Part shown: positions 6,994 to 14,663 of the stretch, piece after piece
How the letters are laid out: each line of letters starts with the position of its first letter
How positions within the stretch are numbered: the stretch's first letter is position 1
NCBI GenBank assembly: GCA_028708945.1
Contig: JAQVXV010000005.1
Location: 1 to 64,000 of the forward strand
From: Bacilli bacterium
GTDB lineage: Bacteria; Bacillota_I; Bacilli_A; RF39; UBA660
Length of the DNA: 64,000 nt
Reading direction: 5' to 3'
Translations under genes and position numbers: made by a program
The notes under the pieces: generated by a model
Databases searched by the model: none
What the model was told of the DNA's origin: nothing
Seen by the model: only the letters and a program-made list of their open reading frames with translations

Positions 6994-7034
6994 AGTGGTG
7001 ATGTCTTATATATGCCTATAAGAAATCTTTTTCG

Positions 7035-7108
7035 ATAACCTATATTAAGTTATCTGATTATAATATAACCTATTTTAAGTTATATGTCAATAACTTAATT
7101 TAAGCTAT
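7035..7108. promoter_or_regulatory. Three repressor operators of the phage switch
   Basis: Three 19-bp imperfect palindromes share ATAAC..TA.nnTTAAG.TAT: O1 ATAACCTATATTAAGTTAT (7035-7053), O2 ATAACCTATTTTAAGTTAT (7065-7083) and O3 ATAACTTAATTTAAGCTAT (7090-7108). Centres are 30 and 25 bp apart. They sit between the repressor gene and the phage operon, and O2 lies inside the spacer of the phage promoter. Confidence 0.75.
7062..7090 (-). promoter_or_regulatory. Promoter of the phage structural operon
   Basis: On the minus strand TTGACA (7085-7090) and TATATT (7062-7067) are separated by exactly 17 bp. Operator O2 fills the spacer and overlaps the -10 box, so a bound repressor would block polymerase. 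O1 lies just downstream of the -10 and O3 abuts the -35. Confidence 0.7.
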
Positions 7109-7133
7109 TATAAAATTATTTCAGAGGGATAAT

Positions 7134-7361
7134 ATGAATAGATTAAGAGATTTAAGACAAGACAAAGATTTATACCAAAGAGATATTGCTAAAATTTTAG
7201 ATATGTCACAAACTGGATATTCACAATACGAAACAGAAACAAATGATATTCCAACTGATATATTAAAAAAATTAGCAAAGTTTTATAATACCTCGACAGA
7301 TTATATATTAGGACTTACTAATATTAAAGAACCTTATCCTAGAAATAGAAGTGAAAAATAA
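7134..7361 (+). CDS. Cro/C1-type HTH repressor of the provirus
   Basis: The 75-residue protein is an almost bare XRE-family helix-turn-helix domain: RLRDLRQDKDLYQRDIAKIL then SQTGYSQYETETNDIPTDIL and LAKFYNTSTDYILGL, the normal Cro/C1 order. It starts at ATG 7134 behind AGAGGG. It is divergent from the phage structural operon across the three-operator region, so it most likely represses that operon and its own gene. The C-terminus lacks a protease or oligomerisation domain, so induction probably does not use RecA-stimulated self-cleavage (inference). Confidence 0.9.
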   Translation: MNRLRDLRQDKDLYQRDIAKILDMSQTGYSQYETETNDIPTDILKKLAKFYNTSTDYILGLTNIKEPYPRNRSEK

Positions 7362-7516
7362 TGGAAGTATTATATAGAGTTATAGAATTATTTAAAGTTC
7401 TTGCAGAATCAATAGAAGAATATATAAAAAATTATTTAGAAATAGAATATATAATATTTTTTACAACAATCACAATTATTATAATAATACTAAAAGTTAA
7501 AAAAAATAATAATTAA
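7361..7516 (+). CDS. Small membrane protein coupled to the repressor (51 aa)
   Basis: The ATG at 7361 overlaps the stop of the repressor gene by one base (TAATG). The 51 residues comprise an acidic amphipathic helix (MEVLYRVIELFKVLAESIEE) and one membrane helix (about 30-44, IIFFTTITIIIIIL) with a KKNNN tail. Translational coupling suggests a function with the lysogeny module, perhaps an anti-repressor, an immunity or a superinfection-exclusion protein; nothing in the sequence decides. Confidence 0.6.
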   Translation: MEVLYRVIELFKVLAESIEEYIKNYLEIEYIIFFTTITIIIIILKVKKNNN

Positions 7517-7535
7517 TTCAAAAGTCAATTTAGAA

Positions 7536-7567
7536 AAAAAGACATCAATTTAAAGAGATGTCTTTTT
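7536..7567 (+). terminator. Terminator of the repressor operon
   Basis: The 11-bp stem AAAAAGACATC / GATGTCTTTTT is followed by a T-run, 20 bp after the stop of the 51-aa protein. The same AAAAAGACAT / ATGTCTTTTT arms occur in host terminators at 8321 and 62285. Confidence 0.8.
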
Positions 7568-7579
7568 AAAATGCTTATT

Positions 7580-8059
7580 CCTTTTGCCTACGAGAAACTT
7601 CGGCAAAAGATTATTATATATATTTTAAGTAAACCATAAATATATTCACTTATTAAACTTTAAATTAATCTCTATATGAATAAAGAATTGCCCTCTGGGA
7701 CAATTCTTTTTATAAACTATTATAAAAAATTCTACTTTTTTATATGTGCTATCTTTCTAAATATAAACATCATATATGATTGTTTCTTCGTTTTTAGTTA
7801 TGTATCATATTGCTTTTTTAAATAGTAAAGGCTAAATAAACACTTCGTGGCCTTTACTATTTAAGCAATATGATTGAAAGTTAATAACATACAAAGGAGT
7901 AAACTCTTTGTATGTAAGCAGAATATAAAGTATGAAAGTAATATATGAAAGTTTTTAGGATTTTGCGCCAGGAACCGTGCTTTGGCGATGCAGGTAGGCG
8001 CACGGTGTAGGCGCTTTAATGTAAGTAAATCATAGACGGCTTTGCCAGGTCTTTTTTTT
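7580..8059 (+). ncRNA. Hairpin-rich non-coding segment: structured RNA, or packaging/ssDNA origin
   Basis: No gene is visible from 7517 to 8406. This part holds five stems: CTTTTGCC/GGCAAAAG (7581-7609); AAGAATTG/CAATTCTT (7683-7708); a 23-bp interrupted stem (7806-7815 plus 7820-7832 with 7850-7872); ACATACAAA with a 4-bp inner extension pairing TTTGTATGT (7887-7915); and a G/C-rich two-storey stem GCGCC/GGCGC around ACCGTGC/GCACGGT (7965-8014). It ends in a plus-strand terminator (8034-8059). The terminator argues for a transcript of roughly 300-480 nt on the plus strand, in the size range of phage-associated large structured RNAs such as ROOL. The alternative is the ssDNA packaging signal and complementary-strand origin that filamentous phages keep in their intergenic region. 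Both are inference, and the 5' end is unknown. Confidence 0.35.
8034..8059 (+). terminator. Intrinsic terminator at the end of the non-coding segment
   Basis: AGACGGC, a TTT loop, GCC, a 2-base bulge and GTCT are followed by eight T. On the plus strand this is a proper intrinsic terminator, yet no reading frame precedes it, so it implies a non-coding transcript. Confidence 0.6.
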
Positions 8060-8210
8060 ATTAAATTACGAAAGATAGCCCTATCTGTTGAATTTTTTAT
8101 GTTTCAGATTTTATTGTGAATATTATTATTAAGTATATATGGAAAATATAGTTTTAATAACGCATTTTAATTGACTTTTGAATTCCCCTACTTTTCCTTG
8201 AAAACTGACT

Positions 8211-8245
8211 TAATTTTAGACTATATATTATGTTAAATTGTATAT
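8211..8245 (+). other. attR: hybrid dif site at the right end of the provirus
   Basis: The right junction keeps the central TATATA and the arm TTATGTTAAAT of the left site plus the next seven bases, but the other arm is TAATTTTAGAC instead of ACTTCGTATAA. This one-armed match is the pattern left by dif-integrating phages such as CTXphi. The degenerate arm would be the phage attP arm. Confidence 0.75.
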
Positions 8246-8320
8246 TTAGAAATATATGTCTTATAATATTATGACCACTCCTCTCGCATTTGTGTATTAA
8301 AATTATTAATGCAATTTTTA

Positions 8321-8348
8321 AAAAAGACATTCTTAATGATGTCTTTTT
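8321..8348 (+). terminator. Terminator-like hairpin just outside attR
   Basis: The 10-bp stem AAAAAGACAT / ATGTCTTTTT has an 8-base loop and ends in T. It lies on the host side of attR. It resembles the terminator at 7536-7567, including the bases after it. The rest of 8246-8388 shows nothing I can interpret. Confidence 0.55.
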
Positions 8349-8388
8349 AAATACTTATTTTTTAAACAATTTCCCTTATAAAATAAAA

Positions 8389-8408
8389 AAACGAGAAATA
8401 TCTCGTTT
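8389..8408 (-). terminator. Terminator of the 509-aa surface protein gene
   Basis: AAACGAGA / TCTCGTTT is an 8-bp stem with a 4-base loop, followed on the minus strand by a run of T, overlapping the stop codon at 8407-8409. Confidence 0.75.
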
Positions 8409-9936
8409 ATTTTTGTTTTACTTTTGCATTTTCTTCTGGTCCACCAATAACTAATGGAGTACCATCTTGATTAAATTGTTGAACGCCATCTACATATACA
8501 TATCCTGTTGAAGGATCTACATATACATTTTCTTCTACTTCATATTCAACTTCTACTTCTTTTTCTTCTGTTTGTTGAGTTAATAAGAAGATATCATATC
8601 CTGCCTTATATCCATATTCATATCCTTGAATATATGTTGTATTTTTTGAATTTATTGACTTAGCTGCTCCACTTACCCCTGCTGCAAATCCAGCATCGTG
8701 TCCTGCTTGCCATAAATTTTCTTCTTCTTTCTTTTCTTCTTTTTTCTCTTCATAGTCTTTTTTAATTTCTTGTTGAATTTCTTCTTTTTGTTTTTCTACT
8801 GGTTTTGTAGTTGAAGAATTATTATTAGAACTTGTTGAAGTTGTGTTTTTCTTAGATGATGAATTAGTATTTACAGATTGCTTATTATATATATTGTTAG
8901 CATCTCTGATTGCTTGTATATTTGGTCTTGTTCCTAATTTAACTTTACTATCTTTAACGTTTCTAGCAATATCAAGTAATACTTGGTAACCTAATGTATC
9001 TTCTTCTTTTATTGAATAATTATAATTAGCATTATTTAATTTACTTGTTATATTTTCTTTAACTGTACGATATTCTCTTGAATATAAATCATCGCCATTT
9101 AATACTTGATTTCCATCTTTGTCAACTCTAAAACAACTTACTTCAGTTCCCCATAGACGATCTTGTGTTTTTTTATCGATAATAGTATACCCTGAATTGA
9201 TTGTTTTTTCTAATTGGCCTCTTAATAATGTCATTGCTATAACGTTTGAATATGGACCATATTCAGTGTATTTTTGTGTATTAAATGTATCATTAGTAAA
9301 ATCTTGGAATTGTTTTGCAACAATACCTTTATCTTTTGCATTATCCCATGATAATGAAATATTTAATAAGTTATCTATGTAATCAGCATCTTTTTTATTA
9401 CTGAACATATCCGTAATATCTATTTTGCTATTTGCCATATAAGCTTCTTTTAAATAATTAGCTACTTTATTTGCGTTTTTAGTGATTTGTTCTTCTGTTA
9501 AATATGATAATTGTAACTCACTAACAAATTTTTCAGATAAAGTAAAGCCGTTTGCATGGATGTAAAAACTTGCACCATCAACATATGTTATATCATATCC
9601 TTCTTTTTTTAATTCTATAATGAAGTTTGAAACTCTTTCAACCATTTCGTCTGCACTATTAGGATTAAAGTCTAATTCACTATTTAAATAAGTTTCTGAA
9701 ACACTATATTTAGGGTCATCTATATTGTTATTATTATTTGAAATATGATTACACCCTACTATACTAACAGTACCTATTGCAGCTATTATTGCTAAAATTG
9801 CAATAATTTTTTTACTATTATTTTTTAATTTAGTTGCAAAACCTTCATTTACTTTAGTTTTCTTAGCTGAAAGTTTTTTTACTTGTTGATCATTAAGTAA
9901 ATGTGGATTCTCAACTACATACTTATTTCTTTCCAT
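8407..9936 (-). CDS. Membrane-anchored extracytoplasmic protein, unknown
   Basis: The 509 residues start with about 40 cytoplasmic residues rich in lysine, one membrane helix (about 45-62, IIAILAIIAAIGTVSIV), then a large outside domain. A low-complexity Ser/Thr/Asn and Lys/Glu linker (about 355-415) is followed by a small domain with two AGxxAG-type stretches (GHDAGFAAGVSGAA, GYEYGYKAGYDIF) and an acidic C-terminus. It starts at ATG 9936 behind GGGGAAATAAA. It lies 18 bp downstream of the 420-aa surface protein gene and is probably co-transcribed from the promoter at 11254. No family is recognised; adhesion or envelope maintenance is possible. Confidence 0.75.
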   Translation of the reverse strand: MERNKYVVENPHLLNDQQVKKLSAKKTKVNEGFATKLKNNSKKIIAILAIIAAIGTVSIVGCNHISNNNNNIDDPKYSVSETYLNSELDFNPNSADEMVERVSNFIIELKKEGYDITYVDGASFYIHANGFTLSEKFVSELQLSYLTEEQITKNANKVANYLKEAYMANSKIDITDMFSNKKDADYIDNLLNISLSWDNAKDKGIVAKQFQDFTNDTFNTQKYTEYGPYSNVIAMTLLRGQLEKTINSGYTIIDKKTQDRLWGTEVSCFRVDKDGNQVLNGDDLYSREYRTVKENITSKLNNANYNYSIKEEDTLGYQVLLDIARNVKDSKVKLGTRPNIQAIRDANNIYNKQSVNTNSSSKKNTTSTSSNNNSSTTKPVEKQKEEIQQEIKKDYEEKKEEKKEEENLWQAGHDAGFAAGVSGAAKSINSKNTTYIQGYEYGYKAGYDIFLLTQQTEEKEVEVEYEVEENVYVDPSTGYVYVDGVQQFNQDGTPLVIGGPEENAKVKQK

Positions 9937-9954
9937 TTTATTTCCCCCTTTTTA

Positions 9955-11217
9955 TTAACTAACCTTTTCTTTTATTCCTGTATAACTGTATCCTTTGTTT
10001 TTTAAAGTTAAATCATTAATACTTGAACTCCATTGGTATACTGTGCTACCTGGTGTATAACTTCTTGTACGGTAACTATAGTATGTTGTAGATACTTCTT
10101 TTGTAGAGTAACCATAAATAGGTTCTTTAGTTGTAACTTTTTCATATCCAATTAAAACTTTTGAAGTTCCTGTACTTGTAATTGTTTCATAATTATATTC
10201 TTCACAATATGCTTCAGTTTTGGTTGTATATTCTAAAACTTTTTTTCTGTAATATATATCATAGATTGTGATCATTCTACTTGCACAATCGCCACAAGAA
10301 TTGTTTGCTGCAGCATCGTAAACATATTTAATCGTATCAGTATCTTTTGGCACTGTTGCAAATTCTTTGTTTGCAAATGCTAATTTCCAAGCAGTATAAG
10401 TATAATTACCAGTGCTTACTTTTGTTGTTTTTACACCAAATTTTGCACAAGATGTTGGAACTTTTTCAGAACCAATTTCTACTTTAACTTCTTCATATAT
10501 TGGTTTAGTCTTATCTTCTTTAATAGTTGTTTTATATGCTACTAAAGTTTTAACTTGAGTTGATGATTTAACAACATTAGTTTTTACTTCTGTTGTTTTG
10601 TTAGCAGCTCTAGAAGTTACTGACCAATCTGACCAATTTGACCAATTTGTGTAAGTTGCAGCTGTTGTTTTAACGTATTTGTAACGATAAACAGTTGGTA
10701 CTGCTGGTTTATCATCATCATCTTTATCAATTTTTTCTTTTTCTTCTTCTTTTTTACCAGTTCCTGCTTCAACTTTTTCACATAATAAACCTTCACAATA
10801 ATCATAACATCCTAAATGTACATAGATATAATCTTCCTTATCTGTACATTTTAAATTGATTTTCATTAAATACTCATCAGTATTTTTTGTAACCATTACA
10901 TATGATTCGGTTTTTGAACATGATTTTCCATTACTATCTTCAAATTCTAATAGTAATTTTTCATCTAGCATTTCGCCTAAAGTTAATTCCTTAGTTTCAC
11001 CTTCTATTAAAGGCATTCTTTCTATAGTAAAATAACTTATAGCAGCTTCTTTCATTGTTTTTAAATTTTCATTAAATATTCCATTAATATCATTGGTAGT
11101 TTTTAAACTGCATCTCGTTGGAAATAGTAAAACTAAAATTACTATGAATCCAACAAAAAATAATCCTTTTAATAATGTTTCCTTCAACGAAAAATTCTCA
11201 TTTCTTTCATTATACAT
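9955..11217 (-). CDS. Membrane-anchored surface protein with pseudopilin-like and WSxW repeat regions
   Basis: The 420 residues have an N-terminal membrane helix (about 13-33) and then a segment (about 50-150: MKEAAISYF, GETKELTLGEMLDEKLL, GKSC, C..C pairs) that looks like the soluble part of pilin-like proteins of this lineage. A charged linker (Lys/Glu then DDDD) leads to a region starting WSNWSDWS, reminiscent of thrombospondin-type tryptophan motifs, followed by Thr/Tyr-rich strands with several cysteines. The N-terminus lacks the prepilin G-F-x4-E signature, so it is not a processed pilin. It is the first gene of a two-gene operon with a well-formed promoter. Function unknown. Confidence 0.7.
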   Translation of the reverse strand: MYNERNENFSLKETLLKGLFFVGFIVILVLLFPTRCSLKTTNDINGIFNENLKTMKEAAISYFTIERMPLIEGETKELTLGEMLDEKLLLEFEDSNGKSCSKTESYVMVTKNTDEYLMKINLKCTDKEDYIYVHLGCYDYCEGLLCEKVEAGTGKKEEEKEKIDKDDDDKPAVPTVYRYKYVKTTAATYTNWSNWSDWSVTSRAANKTTEVKTNVVKSSTQVKTLVAYKTTIKEDKTKPIYEEVKVEIGSEKVPTSCAKFGVKTTKVSTGNYTYTAWKLAFANKEFATVPKDTDTIKYVYDAAANNSCGDCASRMITIYDIYYRKKVLEYTTKTEAYCEEYNYETITSTGTSKVLIGYEKVTTKEPIYGYSTKEVSTTYYSYRTRSYTPGSTVYQWSSSINDLTLKNKGYSYTGIKEKVS

Positions 11218-11253
11218 ATAAATTCCCCCTTTTAAACCCGAAAGTTGTTTGTT

Positions 11254-11282
11254 ATATTATCACATTGTTTTTCATTTGTCAA
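11254..11282 (-). promoter_or_regulatory. Promoter of the two-gene surface protein operon
   Basis: On the minus strand TTGACA (11277-11282), a 17-bp spacer and TAATAT (11254-11259) lie about 37 bp upstream of the ATG at 11217. The rest of the 11218-11447 gap holds AT-rich sequence with no further feature I can support. Confidence 0.7.
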
Positions 11283-11447
11283 ATTAAAAATAAAAAATAA
11301 TACTTTTTTCAACTTTTCGGGAATTTGTATAATATAAAGTGTAAAAAAATACCCGTTAATATAATAATTTACAAGTATTTTTCCATATGTGACTAAATTA
11401 TAGCATTAATGAAGCTTTTTGTCAAATAACCGTTAGTTTTAAAGGTC

Positions 11448-12866
11448 TTAGAATTGTTCCTCAATTATTTTTATTCGGCGATTAACTGTAATTTCGTTTC
11501 CTTTTCTATCTATCGCAGTATATTTTAATTCATATTCATTTAAAATATTAGTATCAACATATCCAGATACTGATACAATTAGTTCTTTTCCGATTTTATC
11601 ATATGCTTTAGGTATAATGTCATTGTATTCTTTAAATTGCTTTATTTCTATATAAGAAACAAATTCTTCAAATACTGGGGTACATAAAATAGGATAATCA
11701 TTTTCATTATTATAATCGGTGTTGTTATCAATTTCTTCTTTATTTGTAAATTTATCATTATCGTAATCTGCATTAAAATCTAATACTTCGATAATTCTAG
11801 TGGCTTTTACCCTATTTTCTAATCTATCGGTAGCTTCATAAGTAATAAGATTGTTACCGGTTATAGAAGTATCAATTTCTGAATTTGTACTGATGACATC
11901 TAGTTCTTTTAATAATGTATCGAATGCTTTTGGTTTAATATCTATATATTGTTCAAATTTATTTACGATTAAATAAGAATCAAAATCTTCAAATATTGGT
12001 ATATTTAAAATCGGATAATCGTTTTCATTATTATAATCAGTATTATTATCAAATTCCTCTTTATTTGTAAATTTATCGTTATCATAGTCTTCATTATGAT
12101 CTAGAACTTCAATGATTCTAGTAACTTCTGCCCTATTTCCTACTCTATCGATTGTTTCATAAGTAATAAAGTTAGTCCCAATGATGGAAGTATCAATTTC
12201 TGGATTTGTACTAATAACATCTAATTCTTTAGCTATTGTATCATATGCTTTTGGCTTAATATCTATGTAATTATCGTATTGGAGTAACAGTATTTTTTGA
12301 TCAAATTTTCCAAATTCAGGTTGCATTAAAAATGGATAATCTTCTTCGTTGTTGAAATCTGTGTTATTATCCACTTCTTCTTTATTTGTAAATTTATCAT
12401 TATCTTCATCATCTTTTGGTAACAAAACTTCAATAAATCTCTCGTTACTCGCAATTCCTGCACTGTTTTTAGCAAAATAAGTAATTGTATGAATCTTGTT
12501 GCCTTCAAGAATAGTAGTATCTGTTATTGTTGCAGATAAATTGTTATTGGTATTATTTGCTACAGTAACACCTTTATAAACATCATATTTTGTTCCTTCT
12601 AAAATTTTTAAACTTTTAGGATTAACATAAATAATTGGTTTACGAATTTTTTTCTTTACTACTGTTGGTTTTTGAATAACATCAGGAACTTGAACTTTTC
12701 TAATTTGTTCTTCCATATTTTCAGTAATATCAATTTTAGTTTCTTCGACTTCTTCACTGATATCACTTTTATAATTTTTTTCAATTATAATTGGATTAAT
12801 GACTTTGAAAGAAAACAAACTTGCAAACAAAATAAAGATGATTACGATAATTCTTTTTTTATTCAT
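11448..12866 (-). CDS. Secreted/anchored protein with Ig-like and calcium-type repeats
   Basis: The 472 residues have an N-terminal signal anchor (MNKKRIIVIIFILFASLFSF). A first Ig-like domain (about 70-150, of the DUF5011/bacterial Ig type ending with YFAKNSAGIAS) is followed by three copies of an acidic loop D.DNDKFTNKEE.DNNTD.NNE.DYP (about 153, 265 and 378), each before another Ig-like unit containing IKPKA(Y/F)DT...ELDVIST and ITYE..DR..NR. The loops resemble thrombospondin type-3/dockerin calcium sites, so calcium-stiffened rods are likely. The repeat units are closely similar at DNA level, pointing to recent internal duplication. No sortase motif or catalytic domain is visible; an adhesive or structural surface role is inferred. 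Confidence 0.75.
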   Translation of the reverse strand: MNKKRIIVIIFILFASLFSFKVINPIIIEKNYKSDISEEVEETKIDITENMEEQIRKVQVPDVIQKPTVVKKKIRKPIIYVNPKSLKILEGTKYDVYKGVTVANNTNNNLSATITDTTILEGNKIHTITYFAKNSAGIASNERFIEVLLPKDDEDNDKFTNKEEVDNNTDFNNEEDYPFLMQPEFGKFDQKILLLQYDNYIDIKPKAYDTIAKELDVISTNPEIDTSIIGTNFITYETIDRVGNRAEVTRIIEVLDHNEDYDNDKFTNKEEFDNNTDYNNENDYPILNIPIFEDFDSYLIVNKFEQYIDIKPKAFDTLLKELDVISTNSEIDTSITGNNLITYEATDRLENRVKATRIIEVLDFNADYDNDKFTNKEEIDNNTDYNNENDYPILCTPVFEEFVSYIEIKQFKEYNDIIPKAYDKIGKELIVSVSGYVDTNILNEYELKYTAIDRKGNEITVNRRIKIIEEQF

Positions 12867-12918
12867 TAATATTTCCTCCTAGGTGTTTAATATATTAATT
12901 ACTACAATTATCATTTTA

Positions 12919-14646
12919 TTACATTTTATCGATTGTTTCAATTGCTAATACATCTAATATTTTTTCACATGTATTATGTACTAAATTAGATAAAGCAATA
13001 TAAGAATTTTTAGTTTGTTCATTTGGTTCATTCAATATATTGTTGTTGCTATAAAATTTATTATATAAACTACATAAATCATATATATATTCTGTTAAAT
13101 AATTTAATGTTGCCTCTTCATAAGCTCTTTTTAATGACTTTGGTAATTCTATTAGTTTAACTAAAATATTTCTAACATCATTATTCGTAATTTCTTCTAT
13201 TTTGTTTGAATTATATTCTTGTATTTTATTTAATAGAGATTTTATTCTCACGATTGTATATAGAATATAAGGTCCTGTCTTTCCTTCTAAAGAACTAAAT
13301 TTAACTGGATCAAAAATATAATCAGTTTTTCTAAAAGGTAGTAAATCCGTATATTTTAAAGTTGCTATTGTTAAAGAGTTAGCAATCTTCTCCCTCTCTT
13401 CAGAAATTATTTCAGGCTTAATTTTCTTTTCTATTTCGCTTTTTATCATTTCAATTAAAGTATCTAGTTCCATTACTCCACCATCTCTAGTTTTAAATGG
13501 TTTACCATCATTACCATTAATTGTTCCAAATCCGTAATGATATAATTTTGTAGTTTTAGGAACTAATCCAGATTTATAACTTCCTCTAAATACTTGTTCA
13601 AAGTGTAATGCTTGTCTTTGATCGACAACATACCATATTTCATCTGGATTAAATCTTTGAATACGAGAATATAGGGTTCCTAATTCACGAGTTTCATATT
13701 TTGTTGCCCCATCCTTTTTAATTACCATTAAAGGTGGTAATTCTTTTGTATCAGTATCCTCTTTAATATCCATTACTAAAGCACCTTCTGATTCATACAA
13801 ATAGGGATCCATTATTTCAATTACTTTTGGTATATACTCAAAAGCATCCATTTCACCTTCCCACAATTCAAAGTGACAATTTAATTTGTTGTATACTTCT
13901 TTAATGTTTTTTGAAGATATCGCCACAATTTGTTTCCAAAGTTCACCATAAGCATGGTGTCCTTCGTCGATTTTAGCAGTTATATCTCTTACTAATTCCA
14001 TTCTTTCTGGATCTTCTTTTGCCAAAGTAGATGAAAGTGGATATATTCTTGCTAAATCATCGTTCGTTAAATTTATTTTTGGATATTCTCCTTTAAAATT
14101 TTCATCAAAAAACTCTAAATCTGGTTGTTCAACCATTAATTGAGAAATAATCATTCCTGCTTGTCTTCCTAAATCACCTAGATGAACATCTCCAATTACA
14201 TTGTTTTTATAAAGTTTTGCTAATCTTTTTAAAGCTTCACCAATATTTGCAGATCTCATATGTCCAACATGTAATGCCTTAGCAGCATTAGCTCCACCAT
14301 AATCAATAATTATTGTTTTAGGTTCTTCTAAATCGACAAACATGTCAAAATTATTGATTGCTTGATTTAAATGATTGGCAATTACTTTGTCATTAAAAGT
14401 TAAATTAATAAATCCTGGACCAGCAATATTTACATTAGTAAATCTATCATCTAAAGATTCTACTATTTTATTAGCAATTTCTCTAGGATTTGTTTTATTT
14501 TGTTTTGCTAATGACATTGCTAAATTAATTTGAAATTGTCCAAGTTCAGGTACTGAAGATGTCTCTAATTTAACTTCATCTATCTCATACCCTATTTTAT
14601 TGACTACTTCTTTTAAATAAATTTCTGTTTCTTTGATTAAACTCAT
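12919..14646 (-). CDS. argS: Arginyl-tRNA synthetase
   Basis: This class I synthetase of 575 residues charges tRNA-Arg in the cytoplasm. The N-terminal additional domain (about 1-110), the HIGH-type motif HVGHMRSANIG (about 126-136), the KPFKTRDGG segment in the KMSKS place and the C-terminal anticodon-binding helices (YILYTIVRIKSLLNK onward, ending DVLAIETIDKM) are all present, and the length is normal. It starts at ATG 14646 behind AAAGGAGTGAAAAC. A T-box leader directly upstream indicates control by uncharged tRNA-Arg. Confidence 0.97.
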   Translation of the reverse strand: MSLIKETEIYLKEVVNKIGYEIDEVKLETSSVPELGQFQINLAMSLAKQNKTNPREIANKIVESLDDRFTNVNIAGPGFINLTFNDKVIANHLNQAINNFDMFVDLEEPKTIIIDYGGANAAKALHVGHMRSANIGEALKRLAKLYKNNVIGDVHLGDLGRQAGMIISQLMVEQPDLEFFDENFKGEYPKINLTNDDLARIYPLSSTLAKEDPERMELVRDITAKIDEGHHAYGELWKQIVAISSKNIKEVYNKLNCHFELWEGEMDAFEYIPKVIEIMDPYLYESEGALVMDIKEDTDTKELPPLMVIKKDGATKYETRELGTLYSRIQRFNPDEIWYVVDQRQALHFEQVFRGSYKSGLVPKTTKLYHYGFGTINGNDGKPFKTRDGGVMELDTLIEMIKSEIEKKIKPEIISEEREKIANSLTIATLKYTDLLPFRKTDYIFDPVKFSSLEGKTGPYILYTIVRIKSLLNKIQEYNSNKIEEITNNDVRNILVKLIELPKSLKRAYEEATLNYLTEYIYDLCSLYNKFYSNNNILNEPNEQTKNSYIALSNLVHNTCEKILDVLAIETIDKM

Positions 14647-14663
14647 GTTTTCACTCCTTTAAA

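Larger units (their letters stand above)
7515..8184. repeat. 16-bp inverted repeat flanking the phage non-coding region
   Basis: AATTCAAAAGTCAATT (7515-7530) recurs as its perfect reverse complement AATTGACTTTTGAATT (8169-8184). They enclose about 640 bp without genes, just inside attR. The arms could pair in ssDNA or RNA to close one large domain, or serve as protein sites at the edges of an origin/packaging region. Confidence 0.7.
787..8245. mobile_element. Filamentous phage (inovirus) provirus integrated at dif
   Basis: A 24-bp perfect direct repeat (787-810 and 8222-8245) bounds about 7,435 bp, a typical inovirus genome size. Inside are a Zot/pI-type ATPase, a 57-residue coat-like protein, a secreted C-terminally anchored pIII-like protein followed by small membrane proteins in the canonical III-VI-I order, a Rep_trans rolling-circle initiator with a candidate nick hairpin, and a divergent HTH repressor. 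No integrase of its own is present, which fits integration by host XerCD at dif. All structural genes are read on the minus strand in one closely packed operon. Every module looks intact, so it may be functional; activity is inferred, not shown. Confidence 0.85.

Noticed and set aside
9119..9382. An 87-codon frame on the plus strand
   Set aside because: Antisense to the 509-aa surface protein gene, no ribosome site or recognisable content.
10617..10805. A lysine-run frame on the minus strand
   Set aside because: Shadow of the DDDD/Lys-Glu linker of the 420-aa surface protein.
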